From Lenzites betulinus (lineage: Eukaryota; Basidiomycota; Agaricomycetes; Polyporales; Polyporaceae): a DNA stretch of 64,000 bases. Below the pieces are notes generated by a model, which saw nothing but the letters and a program-made list of their open reading frames with translations, searched no databases and was not told where the DNA came from. Below are positions 10,925 through 22,075 of this stretch, one piece after another. The DNA is taken from NCBI GenBank assembly GCA_022264855.1, contig JABYQU010000013.1, forward strand, positions 372,001 to 436,000, read 5' to 3'. The position numbers and the translations under genes are program-made. Each line of letters opens with the position of its first letter. Position 1 is the first letter of the stretch.

Positions 10925-12272
10925 TCAGAGCTTGTGTCTCAGCTCCTTCTTCGCTATCTTCATGAACCGCTCGGCGGGAATGCCCGACGCAATCCGCTCT
11001 GCTTGTGCGTAGCTCTCGCGCAGGTTGACGGCGTCGAAATTGTTCTGGTCGTTCAGGCCCGCTTTCACGAGCTTCTTGACGTTCAACAAGGCGGTGGGAT
11101 CCAGGCCGTCCAGCTCCGCGAGAACGAGTTTGCGGATTGCGGCATGAAATTCGGGAACTGTCTGGTCAGGGAGGATTTTGCTTGGCCATGTCAGTTCGGG
11201 ACGCAAGGGGGCGATAAGCACAGCATCGAGACATACTTGATGAATCCGCACTCGAGCAGTTCCTGTGCCTCCTTCTTCTTGCCCCACATCAGCATTTCGT
11301 TCGCTTTCGCCGCGCCCACTGTACGACATGACGATATCTGAGGACGTTATCAACTTAAGGTGGAACACAGGGACCTACTTCTGTTGCGGAACGACACGCT
11401 AGATCCCGCTTCGGCAATAATACCTACGAGAAGTTCATTTCGTCTAGAATTCCTTCGCCAAGCAATGACGAGTAGGTATTGGTACTCACCAAGGAAGGTA
11501 AAAGGTACAGAAAGCCACACGCTGGGCAAAGCGTAGATGAAGTCACAATGTCCCAGGTATGCTGTGGAAGGATAGCGGATCAACATCACCCATTCATTTC
11601 AGATCCAACCGCGCTTATCCATCCACATACCTGCCGAGATTCCTGAATCGAACGGGGTCAGCCCAAGCTCCATCTCGAAATATCCAACATACCCATAGCA
11701 GGGCCGTTCAGCGCGGCCACGAGAATCTTGCTGTGGGTGTACAACTGCCAATCTGTCAATAACCTGTGCAATACTAGACCACCATGACGAGACTTACCGC
11801 GTGACTGACATCCGTGTTTGCGGGAACAACTGCATGCATGAAAGCTTCGCGAGTGCTGTTTATCTCAACCTTAGGCCTTCCCACAACGCTAGTTCCGCTG
11901 CACATGCACCGTCGTGCATCAGACTCTGTACCAGTGCAAGCTCAAGCAGACGTCACATACGCAGAGAACCACCGTCCATTCGCTGTTGCATGATGAGCCT
12001 CACGATTCTCTCACAACAATCGAATCGGACACTACCTTGCCAGATTGTCACCAGTACGTCATCCCGCTTATCGGCTTCCCGCAGGGCGGTGGCGAATGCC
12101 TTGTAATCTAATGGTGGCAGACGGCCACAGCAGTTCAAGGAGTATTCGAGAGCCCTGGGAACGCTTGCAGCTTAAGCTTACCATCGAGGGTGAACGCGTT
12201 TAGCGTATGAGGGGAGTTTAAGGTGATCGTAGCTACACCCTGGGAAACCTCAAGGGAGACGTTGGACGGCAT
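10925..12272 (-). CDS. Enoyl-CoA hydratase/isomerase (ECI-type), possibly peroxisomal
   Basis: Family role: crotonase-fold enzymes hydrate enoyl-CoA or shift double bases of unsaturated acyl-CoA during fatty-acid beta-oxidation. Seen here: start MPSNVSLEVSQGVATITLNS followed by PHTLNAFTLD, the classic crotonase first strand and the N-A-F-T turn, then KAFATALREADKRDDVLVTI, where the family substrate loop begins. The C-terminal part (LNVKKLVKAGLNDQ to IAKKELRHKL) matches the helical tail of fungal Eci1-like proteins. About six short introns. The protein ends in HKL, which is close to the HRL peroxisomal signal of yeast Eci1, so peroxisomal import is possible. Hydratase versus isomerase activity is not resolved. 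The start is head to head with BET2. Confidence 0.8.
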
Positions 12273-12753
12273 GATGGCAACGTGCAGCAGGTTGGGGGGT
12301 GGGGCGTGAATCAATGCATCTGTTGGGGTCAAGGTTTATATGTTTCCGCATTTCGGTAGGGTTAGAGGCAGCCCTGAGCCGGTTAGTGGGCGCGTTCTTT
12401 CACACCGACGGGAACTGCAGTGGGCGCCATAGGGACTCAGATAGATTCAGATGGCCGCTCGAGCTTATTGTGTGTAGTTTCGACAAGGCAGGATTCAAGT
12501 ACTCCAGAGTCCCGTGCGCGCGCGGTGTCTCTGCTCGCCGGACCGGCTCCGATCCCCTCGCATACTCGATCGCTGCGGCGCACCGCCTTGCCGCGCGCGT
12601 ACTAAGGACTCTTCTTCATCCGAGTCTCAACATAAGGTCGTGCAGCCTACACCTGCAGACACTTGCACGCAAGATCAGGCGCGACCAGGCTACCTGCCAG
12701 ACAGATATAATTTCCGCACAGGCATCTCGCTTAGCGACACTTATAGCATTGCC
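12273..12753. promoter_or_regulatory. Divergent intergenic region between the isomerase and BET2
   Basis: 481 bp between outward-facing start codons. The open frames across it show no recognisable protein features. It presumably holds both promoters; no clear TATA box seen. Confidence 0.45.
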
Positions 12754-14138
12754 ATGGGGCCGACCCTGGATATCCCTCTGCACGTCAAGTACATCCAATC
12801 CCTCGGAGAGGTAGCTAGCTCGCCGCTACATGTCAGCTGCCGATCTAACTTCTTCTCATAGAACAAAGATGATCTTGTGTACCATCTCACTGCACACCTG
12901 CGAATGAACGCGGTGTACTGGGGCTTGGTCGCACTCTGCGTGATGGGGCACAAAGACGCGCTCGACAGGGATGAGATGATCGAGTACGTGATGAGCTGCT
13001 GGGACGACGACGTAGGTCAGGCCTGTTCCGTCGTGTAGTCCCTCCGTGTCCGACACGCGTACTAAGGAAAGATTGCTTAGGCGCATTCGGTGCACATCCC
13101 GACCATGATGCACACCTGCTCTCCACGCTGTGCGCTATCCAGATTCTGACGATTCAAGACGCGCTAGAACGAGTGGATACCGCTCGTGTTGCCAAATGTA
13201 CGTACTCGTCCACACCCCCCGCGGCGATGCGCTCATATACGTGACAAATTTTGGCAGATATACTATCCCTTCAACAGCCTTCCGGCGTCTTCGCCGGGGA
13301 CTCGTTTGGGGAGGTTGACACCCGGTTTCTATGCTGTGCGGTGCTTGCGTTGTCCCTCATAGGGCATTTGCATGAACTGGACGTCGAGAAGACAGTGGGA
13401 TACATTCGTCGCTGTAGGAACTTCGACGGCGGGTTCGGCGCCCAGGAAGGCGCAGAAAGCCATGCTGCGCAAGGTACACCACAATTCTTTGGCACGAGTA
13501 CTCCAAGTTACTGACATGCATGCTATTTTTTCTCAGTATTCGTGTGCGTTGCGGCCCTTGCTGTTCTCGACAGACTGGACGAGCTCGATGAGGACATGCT
13601 GGGTTGGTGGCTGGCCGAGCGGCAACTCCCTAACGGCGGTCTGAATGGTCGGCCGGAGAAGCTCGAAGACGTGAGCTCCAATCACTCGCATTGCTGCTGC
13701 ATATATCGCGGCTGACGATATGGGGGCAGGTTTGCTACAGCTTCTGGGTACTTTCCGCCTTGTCAATAATGAACAAGATCCCCTGGATCAACGACGAAAA
13801 ACTGACTCAGTTCATACTGTCGGCGCAGGTATGAAGTTCAGAGCAGACCCTCCTTAGGTTAATACTCACAAAGTCATCAGGATCTTGAACATGGGGGTAT
13901 TGCAGATAGACCCGGCGATCAACCCGATGTGTTCCACACCAACTTCGGTGTCGCAGGTATGTAGCTCATGACGTCTCACCTGTAAATCATGGCTCAATTG
14001 CTTCCGTCAGGGTTGTCTCTTCTGGGCTATCCTGGGCTAGAGGACCTTGACCCCGTGTACTGCATGCCGGCAAGCGTGATTGAAGCGAAGGGCCTCCGCA
14101 AGGGCTGGAAGGCTCTGCCGCGGCGAGCTTCTGCCTGA
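12754..14138 (+). CDS. BET2: Rab geranylgeranyltransferase (type II) beta subunit
   Basis: Family role: with the alpha subunit and Rab escort protein it attaches geranylgeranyl groups to C-terminal cysteines of Rab GTPases for membrane trafficking. Seen here: start [19 protein letters not shown], then prenyltransferase beta-type alpha-alpha barrel repeats: [86 protein letters not shown] and [19 protein letters not shown]. The zinc ligands expected in the family are present: Asp in [10 protein letters not shown] followed by CYSFWV, and the His in VFHTNF. Splicing out about seven introns gives around 330 residues, the usual length. The protein ends [10 protein letters not shown]. Confidence 0.95.
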
Positions 14139-14494
14139 GATGATGTATGTATGATAGAATATGATGAGAACGCCCGTGTATGTTAGATGATGCCCACGAG
14201 AAGATGCGTGCGCAGAACCTGGCCTGAAGGCTGGTATGGCTAAGAAGACAGATATACTAAACGCCAAGAGATCTCGTTTGCGCCAGAAATAAGAGGTGGT
14301 CATACGTGCAACTACGTGGGCAACTATGAAGAGTTGGCCATAGTGTACATTTACTAGAGGCTGTTCAGCAGCTCAGCCCATGCTGAACTTTTGAACAGAG
14401 TCGGAATTGAAACTCGGGAGGGCCAGACGTTCATCAGCATCGCAGAGCAAAATCTGCTCTCATCCGACTGACCGTCATGATATGTGCCGTGTTC
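14139..14494. other. Intergenic after BET2
   Basis: No gene seen. Around 14361-14398 the sequence has nested inverted repeats (GTTCAGCA with TGCTGAAC; CTGTTCA with TGAACAG), which could fold in the BET2 3' end or the 3' end of the exon on the other strand. Confidence 0.4.
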
Positions 14495-14749
14495 TCATAA
14501 CTCAGGCAAGAGCTTCCTGAGGGGAACATCCTTGTCGATCACGTCGAATGTTTCCTGCGTGAGGAGGCCCTCGGCTATCATGGCAACAAAGAGCAGACGC
14601 GTCAAGGTACGGCAGCTGTTGACGCGGCTCTTCATATTGAAGTCAAGACCACGGGCGATCTCAACAATTCGGTCACGCTGCCGGGCGCGAGTGAAGTCCT
14701 CGAGGTGGTAGAACTTGTTGGCAACAAGAGCGTTCTTCGACTGGTTCGT
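14495..14749 (-). CDS. Orphan coding exon of an unrecognised protein (possible gene fragment)
   Basis: I do not recognise this protein. The minus-strand frame ending at 14495 reads like real coding sequence: C/G-ending codons and a soluble helical composition, with KFYHLEDFTRARQRDRIVEI followed by ARGLDFNMKSRVNSCRTLTR and a terminus IDKDVPLRKLLPEL. Upstream in the same frame the sequence loses this character, and no convincing first exon with an ATG was found. A pyrimidine-rich acceptor-like site lies near 14780. It may be the last exon of a short gene whose start I cannot place, or a truncated relic. Confidence 0.35.
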   Translation of the reverse strand, partial: TNQSKNALVANKFYHLEDFTRARQRDRIVEIARGLDFNMKSRVNSCRTLTRLLFVAMIAEGLLTQETFDVIDKDVPLRKLLPEL

Positions 14750-15113
14750 GACCGCTGGCGTTGACCATGATGACAGGCCTACGCAGGGACGAGGAGGCGT
14801 CGAGATGATGATAGACTGGATGAGAACGACCGTGTATTTCAGGCGTGCATTCGAATGTGTCCGGAGAAAGCGGACTATGGACGGGCCGTGCCAGATTGCC
14901 GGCGTTATCTGCTCTGCACGTGGGAGAGAGTGGGATCTGGATCCGGCGTTGCGCATCGTGAACTCTTTCGTCGCGGAGGACTTTAAGCAAACACGGCCGG
15001 CGTAAGCTTTTGAATCCCACTCCGGTCCCCCTCCTATCCCCCATCAGCACCCTCGGAGTCCCATCCCCGTCCGCCCTGTAGCGCGGGAAGACGACTCGAT
15101 CTCCCAGCGAAAG
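14750..15113. other. Intergenic upstream of the SmgGDS-like gene
   Basis: Holds either missing upstream exons of the orphan frame on the minus strand or only the promoter of the plus-strand armadillo gene. The last ~90 bp before the ATG at 15114 are C/T-rich, as in many fungal 5' leaders. Confidence 0.35.
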
Positions 15114-17755
15114 ATGTCCGGAAATGTGGCTCTCGATTCAGCCTCCAAGCTCGGCGACCTGCTTGCGCAGCTGCCCCTCAATCAACCAGGCCAGTGGTCT
15201 GACATTGAGCTCACCGCCCGGGGTCTGGCCGATGGCTTGCGTAGCAAGAACGGTTCGCTGCACCTTGTCTGCTCTCTAGCTTGCTCCATGCCGACGCACG
15301 CTACACAGTTGAACAACAGACTGCGCTAGGACAGACCCTGCTGCCTCAGACTTTGACTTCGCTGCTGAAGGCCGCCATCAATAACACAGGCGACACCAGC
15401 GCGGCATGCAAGCCAGCCACCTTCGAGCTCTTGCGCGTTGCTGCCAACTTGTGTATGGACCATGGTACGTAAACATGTCAGAACATTATGATTCCGGATA
15501 TTCACCGTTTGGATATCGCGTCCCGCAGATGGCAACCGCGGCGTATTACTGGATGCTGGACTCCCCCAAACTGTCGTCGGCCTGCTAGAGAGCTATGCGG
15601 ACCCGATTCAACCTGCGCGACGAGAGGCGCTCCCTATATCTGTACCTGATCTAAAGATTGTGAAGACTTCGATTGGTTTTCTGCTCAATGCTGGTGTGGG
15701 CTATGGTATGTTTTGCCAGGAGCTCATATTTCGATTTCGATCATGCTCATCAGAACAGACGCTGTAAAGGACCGCCTGGTAGCCCTGGAGGCTGCAATGA
15801 CTATTCTAAAGCTCTCTACGGCTATATACCCCCTCGGCTCATGGCAACTAGACAGCGAGACCTCACTCCCTGGTGCCCCAGAAGATCTAGCTGAAACTTG
15901 GGCTCTAAGGAGCAGCCTGGCAAGCTGGGCCTGGCGTGCGATAGAGGAGATTACAGGGGACGAGGACAGTCGTAAGTTCGACCGGGCACCGCAGTTGACT
16001 GACGTCTAATCCAGCTTCACGTTCGTAGAGCAGCCTCGTCCAGTCTTTGGGCCAGACGCGCTGCCCCTTCTGGTCTCGCAATTGCGGGCATTCTTACCTC
16101 CGTATCCCGAACCCCCCTCGGCTTTCTCGGCTCCTGCGTCGCGCCGCAGTCTTGTCCAGACAGACCTCGACATATACGAGCAGGTCTGCGGTCTGATCGA
16201 ATCACTATGTTTGGATTGGGAGGACGTAAGGCTTTCTTTGGCCCGAGGGCTGACGTTCCCTGATGGAGAGCACGGCGGCGTGGAATGTTTGTCGGAGCTG
16301 CTGACGTTCGTGGAAAAAGGCGACTACCCTCCGTACTGGTCCTCGGAGACTCCTGGAGAACGGGCGGCCAAGGAAAAAGGGTTCGACCTGGGCAAGGGCG
16401 CGCTCGTAAAGGCCATCGTAGAGGTCGCTGGTGAAGAGAAGAACACGGACACGCTCTGGGACGACTCCGACGCAGAGAAGCCTGGAGGCGTGTTCGTGAG
16501 CCGGATGGTGGACTGGATCCGCACGTACAAGAGCCTCAAGGCGGGCACCCGCGATGACCTGATTATCTGCGCAACGCTTAGCCTTGGAAACATCTGCAGG
16601 CGAGGTATGCCCCACCCCCGCGCACCGGTCCGAAGCCTAAAACTCTGACCTCGTCGCCTGCACAGACGCTCATTCTACCGCGATCGTGAAGCCGCCAATC
16701 CTTCTCGGCCCTGATCTCGCCGCACTGTTGGAGCCCGAAACGGACATCAAAGTGAAGCACGGCGTCATTGGGCTGCTGAAGCACCTCGCACAGTCGCAAG
16801 GCAACAGGGCTGCACTCGGGCAGGCGGCCGTCATTCAGCGACTCGCGCTTTCACAAATATGGAGCGAGAAGGGGGACATGGTGGAGATCATCCAGGTGTC
16901 AGCTATTGGCGTTGCGAAACACATGTGCAACGGCGACAGTGAGCATGCCAGAGGCTTTCCGGCGCCGTGGCCCCGACTGATCTGAGGCATCCCTTTACAG
17001 TCGACAACACGTGCTCGCTCATCCTTCCGCCTAAGCCGGATTCTCCGCTGCAGCAGATCCTGGAGCTGGTGAAGCGATCAGACTCCACTGCTACTAAGAG
17101 TGAGGGCACGCGTGTGCTCGTGAATGCAGCGAAGTCGTTGTGGACCACTGATCCGAAAACCCTGGACGAGGAGAAGGTGAAGAGGCGCGAGGAAGCCATG
17201 GCGGCTATCGCGACCGAGCCGTGCGTGTCTGCACTCGCCCGGCTGGTCGGGAGGAGCAGACGGTATCCGACCCTCGTCAACGAAGGCATCGTGGCGCTGT
17301 CGTTGGTCAGCACCCACCCGAACGGAGGTACGCTGAGCCTTTCATACCGCCGCGCAGCAGCGGAGGCTCACGTTCATATTGCAGGCACGCTGGTACTAGA
17401 CTCCGTCCTCAACCCGCTGCCGACCGAGGTGCTCCGATCGACGTCCCAGCCGCTCTCCGCCGTCTCGGCCACGGAAGGATCGCCGGTGGTGGGCCCGCGC
17501 CGGGCTCTGGACATGCTCATTCACGTACTGCGCGAGGGTTCCAATGTGCCCGTGGAGGTGCGCGCGAACGCATGCGCTCTGCTCGGGCACCTGGGCCGGA
17601 AGGGCGTCGTCGCGGAGAACAGGTCCACTGATCTGCAGCGGATGGAGGAGAGCACGCGGGAGCTTATAGAGGCCCTGACCCGCGAGTCGGAGGCCCCGGG
17701 GAACGCGAAGGTCGTTGCAGCGGCGAAGCGGGCGCTGGAGGCGTGGACGCAGTGA
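15114..17755 (+). CDS. Armadillo-repeat protein related to SmgGDS (Rap1GDS1)
   Basis: Family role: SmgGDS is an all-armadillo protein that binds and chaperones prenylated small GTPases of the Rho/Rap type. Seen here: start MSGNVALDSASKLGDLLAQL, followed by successive helical armadillo-like units such as CKPATFELLRVAANLCMDH, GNRGVLLDAGLPQTVVGLLE, LIICATLSLGNICRRDAHS, IKVKHGVIGLLKHLAQS, VLVNAAKSLWTTD, TLVNEGIVALSLVSTH and VEVRANACALLGHLG. The LSLGNICR and GVIGLLKHLA units resemble fungal SmgGDS-like proteins. The protein ends AAAKRALEAWTQ. Around nine introns; about 715 residues. The exact GTPase partner is unknown. Confidence 0.75.
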
Positions 17756-18268
17756 GGATGGGTGAAGATGATGTCGCGTGCGTTACGAGGTCGCCCCCGG
17801 CCTCCGAGACTTGAAGGTGATATGATCAATGTGCTAGCCGTCATGATGTTGTTCGAATATCGAGTGTACTGTGGCCCCTGCAGCATGTTTTTTGGATGTA
17901 TAAGACTCTTGCTACACTATACTGCCCTACTGCTAGGACTGACTGTAGTCTAGAGGACCGCTCGCCGTAAGATTCAGGGTCAGTTTGTACTGTTGAAAGG
18001 CTATAAGGGACTCTAGTCGACCCTGCGGGGGTGAATTGCCGGCTACTACGTGATCCCGGGCCGGTGATGATCGGTGAGGCTAATCCCGTTCCTGGGCCAC
18101 CGTCGGACTCCGGCCTCACAACAACATTGCAAACAAAGTATCGGCGACCGGAAGTCGACGTCGACCCCAACTCCCTTTCGTCGGCTCTGTACGGTCATAC
18201 ACAACACTCTGGGATTGTGCGCGCGGGGTGTCTACAATCGCCTCACTACAAGCCTCCGGCCGTCCAGA
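17756..18268. other. Intergenic between two plus-strand genes
   Basis: Carries the 3' flank of the armadillo gene and the promoter of the hydrolase gene. A palindromic GTCGACGTCGAC occurs near 18160. No further gene supported. Confidence 0.4.
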
Positions 18269-20072
18269 ATGGGGGCCTTCTTCAGTCTACTCTCCCTCGC
18301 ATACGACATCCCCCAACTTTTCTTTGGTTCTAAACCTGCAACTGTTGCTGTGAAGGCCGCAGCAAATCCGCAACAAGTAGAGCACGTTTCGCTCCGTGAC
18401 TTCATTCAAGTCCGGTGCCCATCACTGTTCAAGGAGTTCCGGCCGGCATGGTGGCTAAGGAGGTGCGTCCGGCTTTCATACACACGGTGTGGGGAGGGAT
18501 TGTAATGGGAAAGGGGCACAGTGGTCATCTGCAGACGGGATATTGTGTCATGGGGGACTTCTCGAAAGTAGACAGGGTTGAATACGATCGGTGAGCCATT
18601 GCTGTGTGTACTACATCACGACCCTGAGCTGAGCGCTGAGTCCGCACCTCCAGAACGCTACTTCGCACGCTGGATGGAGGCACCATGTCAGTGAAACAAT
18701 TTATTCGAGTCTGTTTCGGCCCAGACAATTAATTTCTGGCCATTGGCGTCACTAGTGGAATAGACTCGACCCCACCGGCACAAGAGCGCACCCTCAAGGA
18801 CGACACGCCCATCATTGTGGTTCTCCACGGGCTCACAGGAGGTGCCACATTCCTTTTCCCACCGGAATCCGGCACGCACCAGGGCTCACTCGAGGCTTGC
18901 AGGTTCCCATGAGTCGTACGTCCGATCCATCCTCGCCCCGGCATGCACGCCTGTGGAGCAAGGCGGCTTGGGGTATCGAGGGATCGTGGTCAACTTTCGC
19001 GGGTGTGAGCAGATCTAGTTCCTGAACGCGCGCCGCTTCCTCATTCATTTCACTCACATTGGGGCGTGTGTGTGCTACAGGTGCCGGCGTGCCTCTGACA
19101 AGTCCGCAGCTTTATTCGGCGCTGCACACCGACGACATCCGAGTGGCTGTCATGTACATCGCGAAGCTGTATCCTCGGGCAACCCTCATCGGGGTCGGCT
19201 TCTCCCTTGGCGCGAATGTGCTCACGCGCTATCTTGCTGAGGAAGGCGAGAAGAGCCGGCTCGTCGCGGGCTGTGTATTGGGTTGCGTGCGTCAATGGTC
19301 CCCTTGCTTCGCCAATTCAGACCTGACCCGTGTTTGACACGCCTCACCAGCCGTGGGATGTAGTCGCGTCCAGTGATCAGTGGGTTCAGGTGTCCGTTCG
19401 ACCACATCGCCTCGCTGATGACGTTTGGCGTTTAGCTTGAAGAGCCACTTTTTGCAGCGGCACGTATACTCCAACGGGATGTCCCAGAATCTCCAGAAGG
19501 TCGTCGAGCGTCATATGGATGCGATATCCAAGTTCCCAGGTTCCCCCATGTGGGAGGCCGCACAGACGGTCGCCGCGAAGAAGCCCACGACCTTGTCCGG
19601 GTTTGACGACATCGTGACGCGAATATGCGGAGGCTCTAGCCCAACATTCCCGTTCCCGACGGTCGACGATTACTATCGGGCCGCGTCCAGCCATCAAGTG
19701 TTGGGGGGCATTCGAGTGCCCTTCCTCACTCTGAATTCTGCCGACGACCCGATCATAAATAAAGTGCCGATAGGGGTTGCGGACAATGGCTGGGTGGTGC
19801 TCGGCCTCACGAAGGGGGGAGGACATCTAGGCTGGTTCGAAGCCGGGAAGCACTTCGGCCAACTAGAGCGGTGGTACCGCAAACCTGTATTGGAGTGGAT
19901 CCGAGCGACAGCCGAGGACTTGGTGCCAGAAGGAGAGCGGGGGAAGCCTACGCACGAAGTGGACGGTTTCCTGAAAGAGGTTGGCCGGGACGACATTGGA
20001 TGCAAAGAGATAGAGGGCGGCGGCCGTGTGATAGGGGTAGAAGGCGAAGGAGGGCTTCTTGCAGGGTTATAG
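18269..20072 (+). CDS. Alpha/beta hydrolase of the YheT/EMB8 (Eht1/Eeb1-like) family
   Basis: Family role: serine esterases; yeast Eht1 and Eeb1 make medium-chain fatty-acid ethyl esters, others act as lipases. Seen here: N-terminus MGAFFSLLSLAYDIPQLFFG; then the family start CPSLFKEFRPAWWLRSGHLQ; oxyanion region IIVVLHGLTGG; YRGIVVNFRGCAG; the nucleophile elbow IGVGFSLGANVLTRYL (Ser in GFSLG); the Asp site LTLNSADDPI; and the catalytic His in GGGHLGWFE, which is specific to this family. The protein ends GGLLAGL. About six or seven introns. The N-terminal hydrophobic stretch may be a membrane anchor. Substrate is unknown. Confidence 0.85.
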
Positions 20073-20168
20073 CATGGACACAGCAGAGACGGACAAGAAT
20101 TGGTAGACTACAGTGTGGTGTGCGAGTACAGCAGAATGCTACATATCGTGGAGACGCTGATGACCACT

Positions 20169-21162
20169 TCAGTCGCTGTCGCTGAAGGTGAGATGATCTT
20201 CTTCTGTCTCTTCTTCTTCCCTTGCAGTTCTGTCGTATTGGCTGATGTCGACTGAGACGCCATCGTCCTCGACATCCTCCTCCAGTGCTGCGAGGTTGGT
20301 GTCGCGCTCGAAGAGCTGACGGCCTGAGATACTGGTTCAGTATCGGACTCTTCACTGAATCTGTCGAATAGAACCGACCTGATAGACGAGTTTGCGACTT
20401 CTTGAATTCCTCTCGTTCCTTCGCAGACAGCCCCTTGAGTTTCTCTTCCTCCTCCCGGGCTCGCTTCACGGCCATCTCTTTGTCGAACTTGACCTTCCAG
20501 GCATGGAACGACTCGAGTGTGACGGGAGTACCTCGTGTCCTTGCTTCCTCGGCCTGCATCTCGTTAGTACTTGGACCACATGGAGCGAGCGGTCAAGTAG
20601 AGTACTCACCTCAAGCGCCTTCCGTTCCTTCTCCGCGGCTTCGTGGCGTTCCCGCTCCTCTCGCTCTCGCATGAGTGCAGATAATCGTTCCCGAAGATGC
20701 GCCACTAGTGTGAAAGTCATCGCCATTCCCAAATTCTCCTCACCCTAAAATCAATGAGCATCTATAACATGATGAAGCCAGGAAGGCACCCGTACCACTC
20801 TTTGTAGTTCATCATGGAGATGTTCGAGCTCAGCTTCGTCCAGTTCGCCTTGCGTTGCATCCAAGGTGAACTTTGGCAGCGCATCGGGATAGTCGTCCGT
20901 GTACTCGACGTTGAAAGCCAGTGTCACTAGAAGATCCCTCTCTACATTCAGTGTGCAAGTAGGACGGGTGAGGAGCAGGATACGTACGGGGCTCGATTCC
21001 ATCAACAGGATCATCGGGTTCAACATCTATGGTTATTTCCCTTTCCGATAGTTCTTTGCATGAGTCTCAGTTTGACATGACCGCAATATTCGGTGAGCGG
21101 GACGCACTTGTGAATTCGTCCGGGTAGATCGATTCGAGCACCTGTACTGTTACATCAGCCAT
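20169..21162 (-). CDS. RWD-domain protein, RWDD1/Gir2-like
   Basis: Family role: Gir2/RWDD1 binds the DRG-family GTPase Rbg2/DRG2 and, in yeast, Gcn1, linking to translation control. Seen here: N-terminal RWD domain starting MADVTVQVLESIYPDEFT, then LTLAFNVEYTDDYPDALPKF and HLHDELQRVGEENLGMAMTF; a charged coiled coil (LREREERERHEAAEKERKAL style); the DFRP-like block PVTLESFHAWKVKFDKEMAV and GLSAKEREEFKKSQTRLSGR; then QLFERDTNLAALEEDVEDD and an acidic tail ending HLTFSDSD. This is the full RWDD1 architecture. Five or six introns; about 230 residues. Head to head with the bS21m gene. Confidence 0.9.
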
Positions 21163-21431
21163 CGGGCAGGCGCGTTGTGAGTCGTGCCGAGCACGCGTAC
21201 CTCGAACTCTTCAGCCAATACTTCTGCAGACATGGCGTTGAAGGAGGCTGCTCTCCGAGCTGGTCGCTCTGGACACAGAGCAGAATCTTAGCACATACTA
21301 GGCAGAAGATGGGAGTGGCCGGGGGACCGACTCTCGGGCCACCCACGAGCGCTCGTGGACGTTGGTTGCGGCATCCACCAGCATCCACCTCATATCCTCT
21401 GCAGCGCATAGTCCTCGCTCCCGGTGTCGCC
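21163..21431. promoter_or_regulatory. Divergent promoter between RWDD1/Gir2 and bS21m
   Basis: 269 bp between outward-facing ATGs. No TATA box recognised. Shared-promoter role is inferred from geometry. Confidence 0.4.
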
Positions 21432-22075
21432 ATGCTCGCCGCCTTCCGCCAGGTCGCGCCACCTGCTTTGCATCAATGCCGTAGCGGAGTCCTTTCTGCG
21501 GCTCGTTCTGTGCCACATGTTCGTACGCTGGCATCCAGCTCGGTGCTCAAGGAATCTTTGCTATCCCGACCCGCCTGGGTGAGATCGCTATCCAAACTGG
21601 ACGGCAAATGGAGCTACCTCCTGGGTGTGGCGAAGGAGGGCGTAAAGAAGTCCAAAAAGGATATGAAGCCCGAAGACATCTGGAAAAACAAGGAGAGCAA
21701 CGAGGTCAAGGAGCTCTCTCCGCCGAACAACGCGTACTCCGGTGTGCCGTCACCCAGTGTAGATGGCGATAATGGGGTACTGATGCGCTCTCGCAGGACG
21801 CAGCGTTCAGGTCACTAACAACGAGGTTGCGTTCGCGTTAATGAAGCTCAAGGGTATCCTCACGGTCAACGCTGTGCGCCACACGGCCGTCCGGGACGAA
21901 CGGCATGAGAAGAAGGGAGAAAAGCGGAATCGCCTCAAGAGTGTACGCTGGAGGCGGCGCTTTGCGCATGAGGTACGCCGAGGCCCAGTCAGTGATGCTT
22001 GAATCGAATTAATGGGATGTGCAGGTGAGGAAGAAGGTGCAGCTCGTCAATGAAATTCGTGCCCGCGGAGCATGA
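21432..22075 (+). CDS. MRP21: Mitochondrial small-subunit ribosomal protein bS21m (Mrp21-like)
   Basis: Family role: bS21 homologue of the mitochondrial 37S subunit. Seen here: N-terminus MLAAFRQVAPPALHQCRSG with many Arg/Ser and few acids, a typical mitochondrial presequence, then about 90 linker residues, and the bS21 core SVQVTNNEVAFALMKLKGIL followed by RHTAVRDERHEKKGEKRNRL and RRRFAHEVRKKVQLVNEIRA. Two introns: one joins NAYS to GRSVQV, the other lies after RRFAHE. The stop is TGA at 22073. At about 180 residues it is much longer than bacterial S21; the extra length is the N-terminal extension. Confidence 0.85.

Noticed and set aside
10523..11341. 272-codon plus-strand open frame.
   Set aside because: It runs antisense through the isomerase exon, has mixed composition and no domain; the minus-strand gene explains the open frame.
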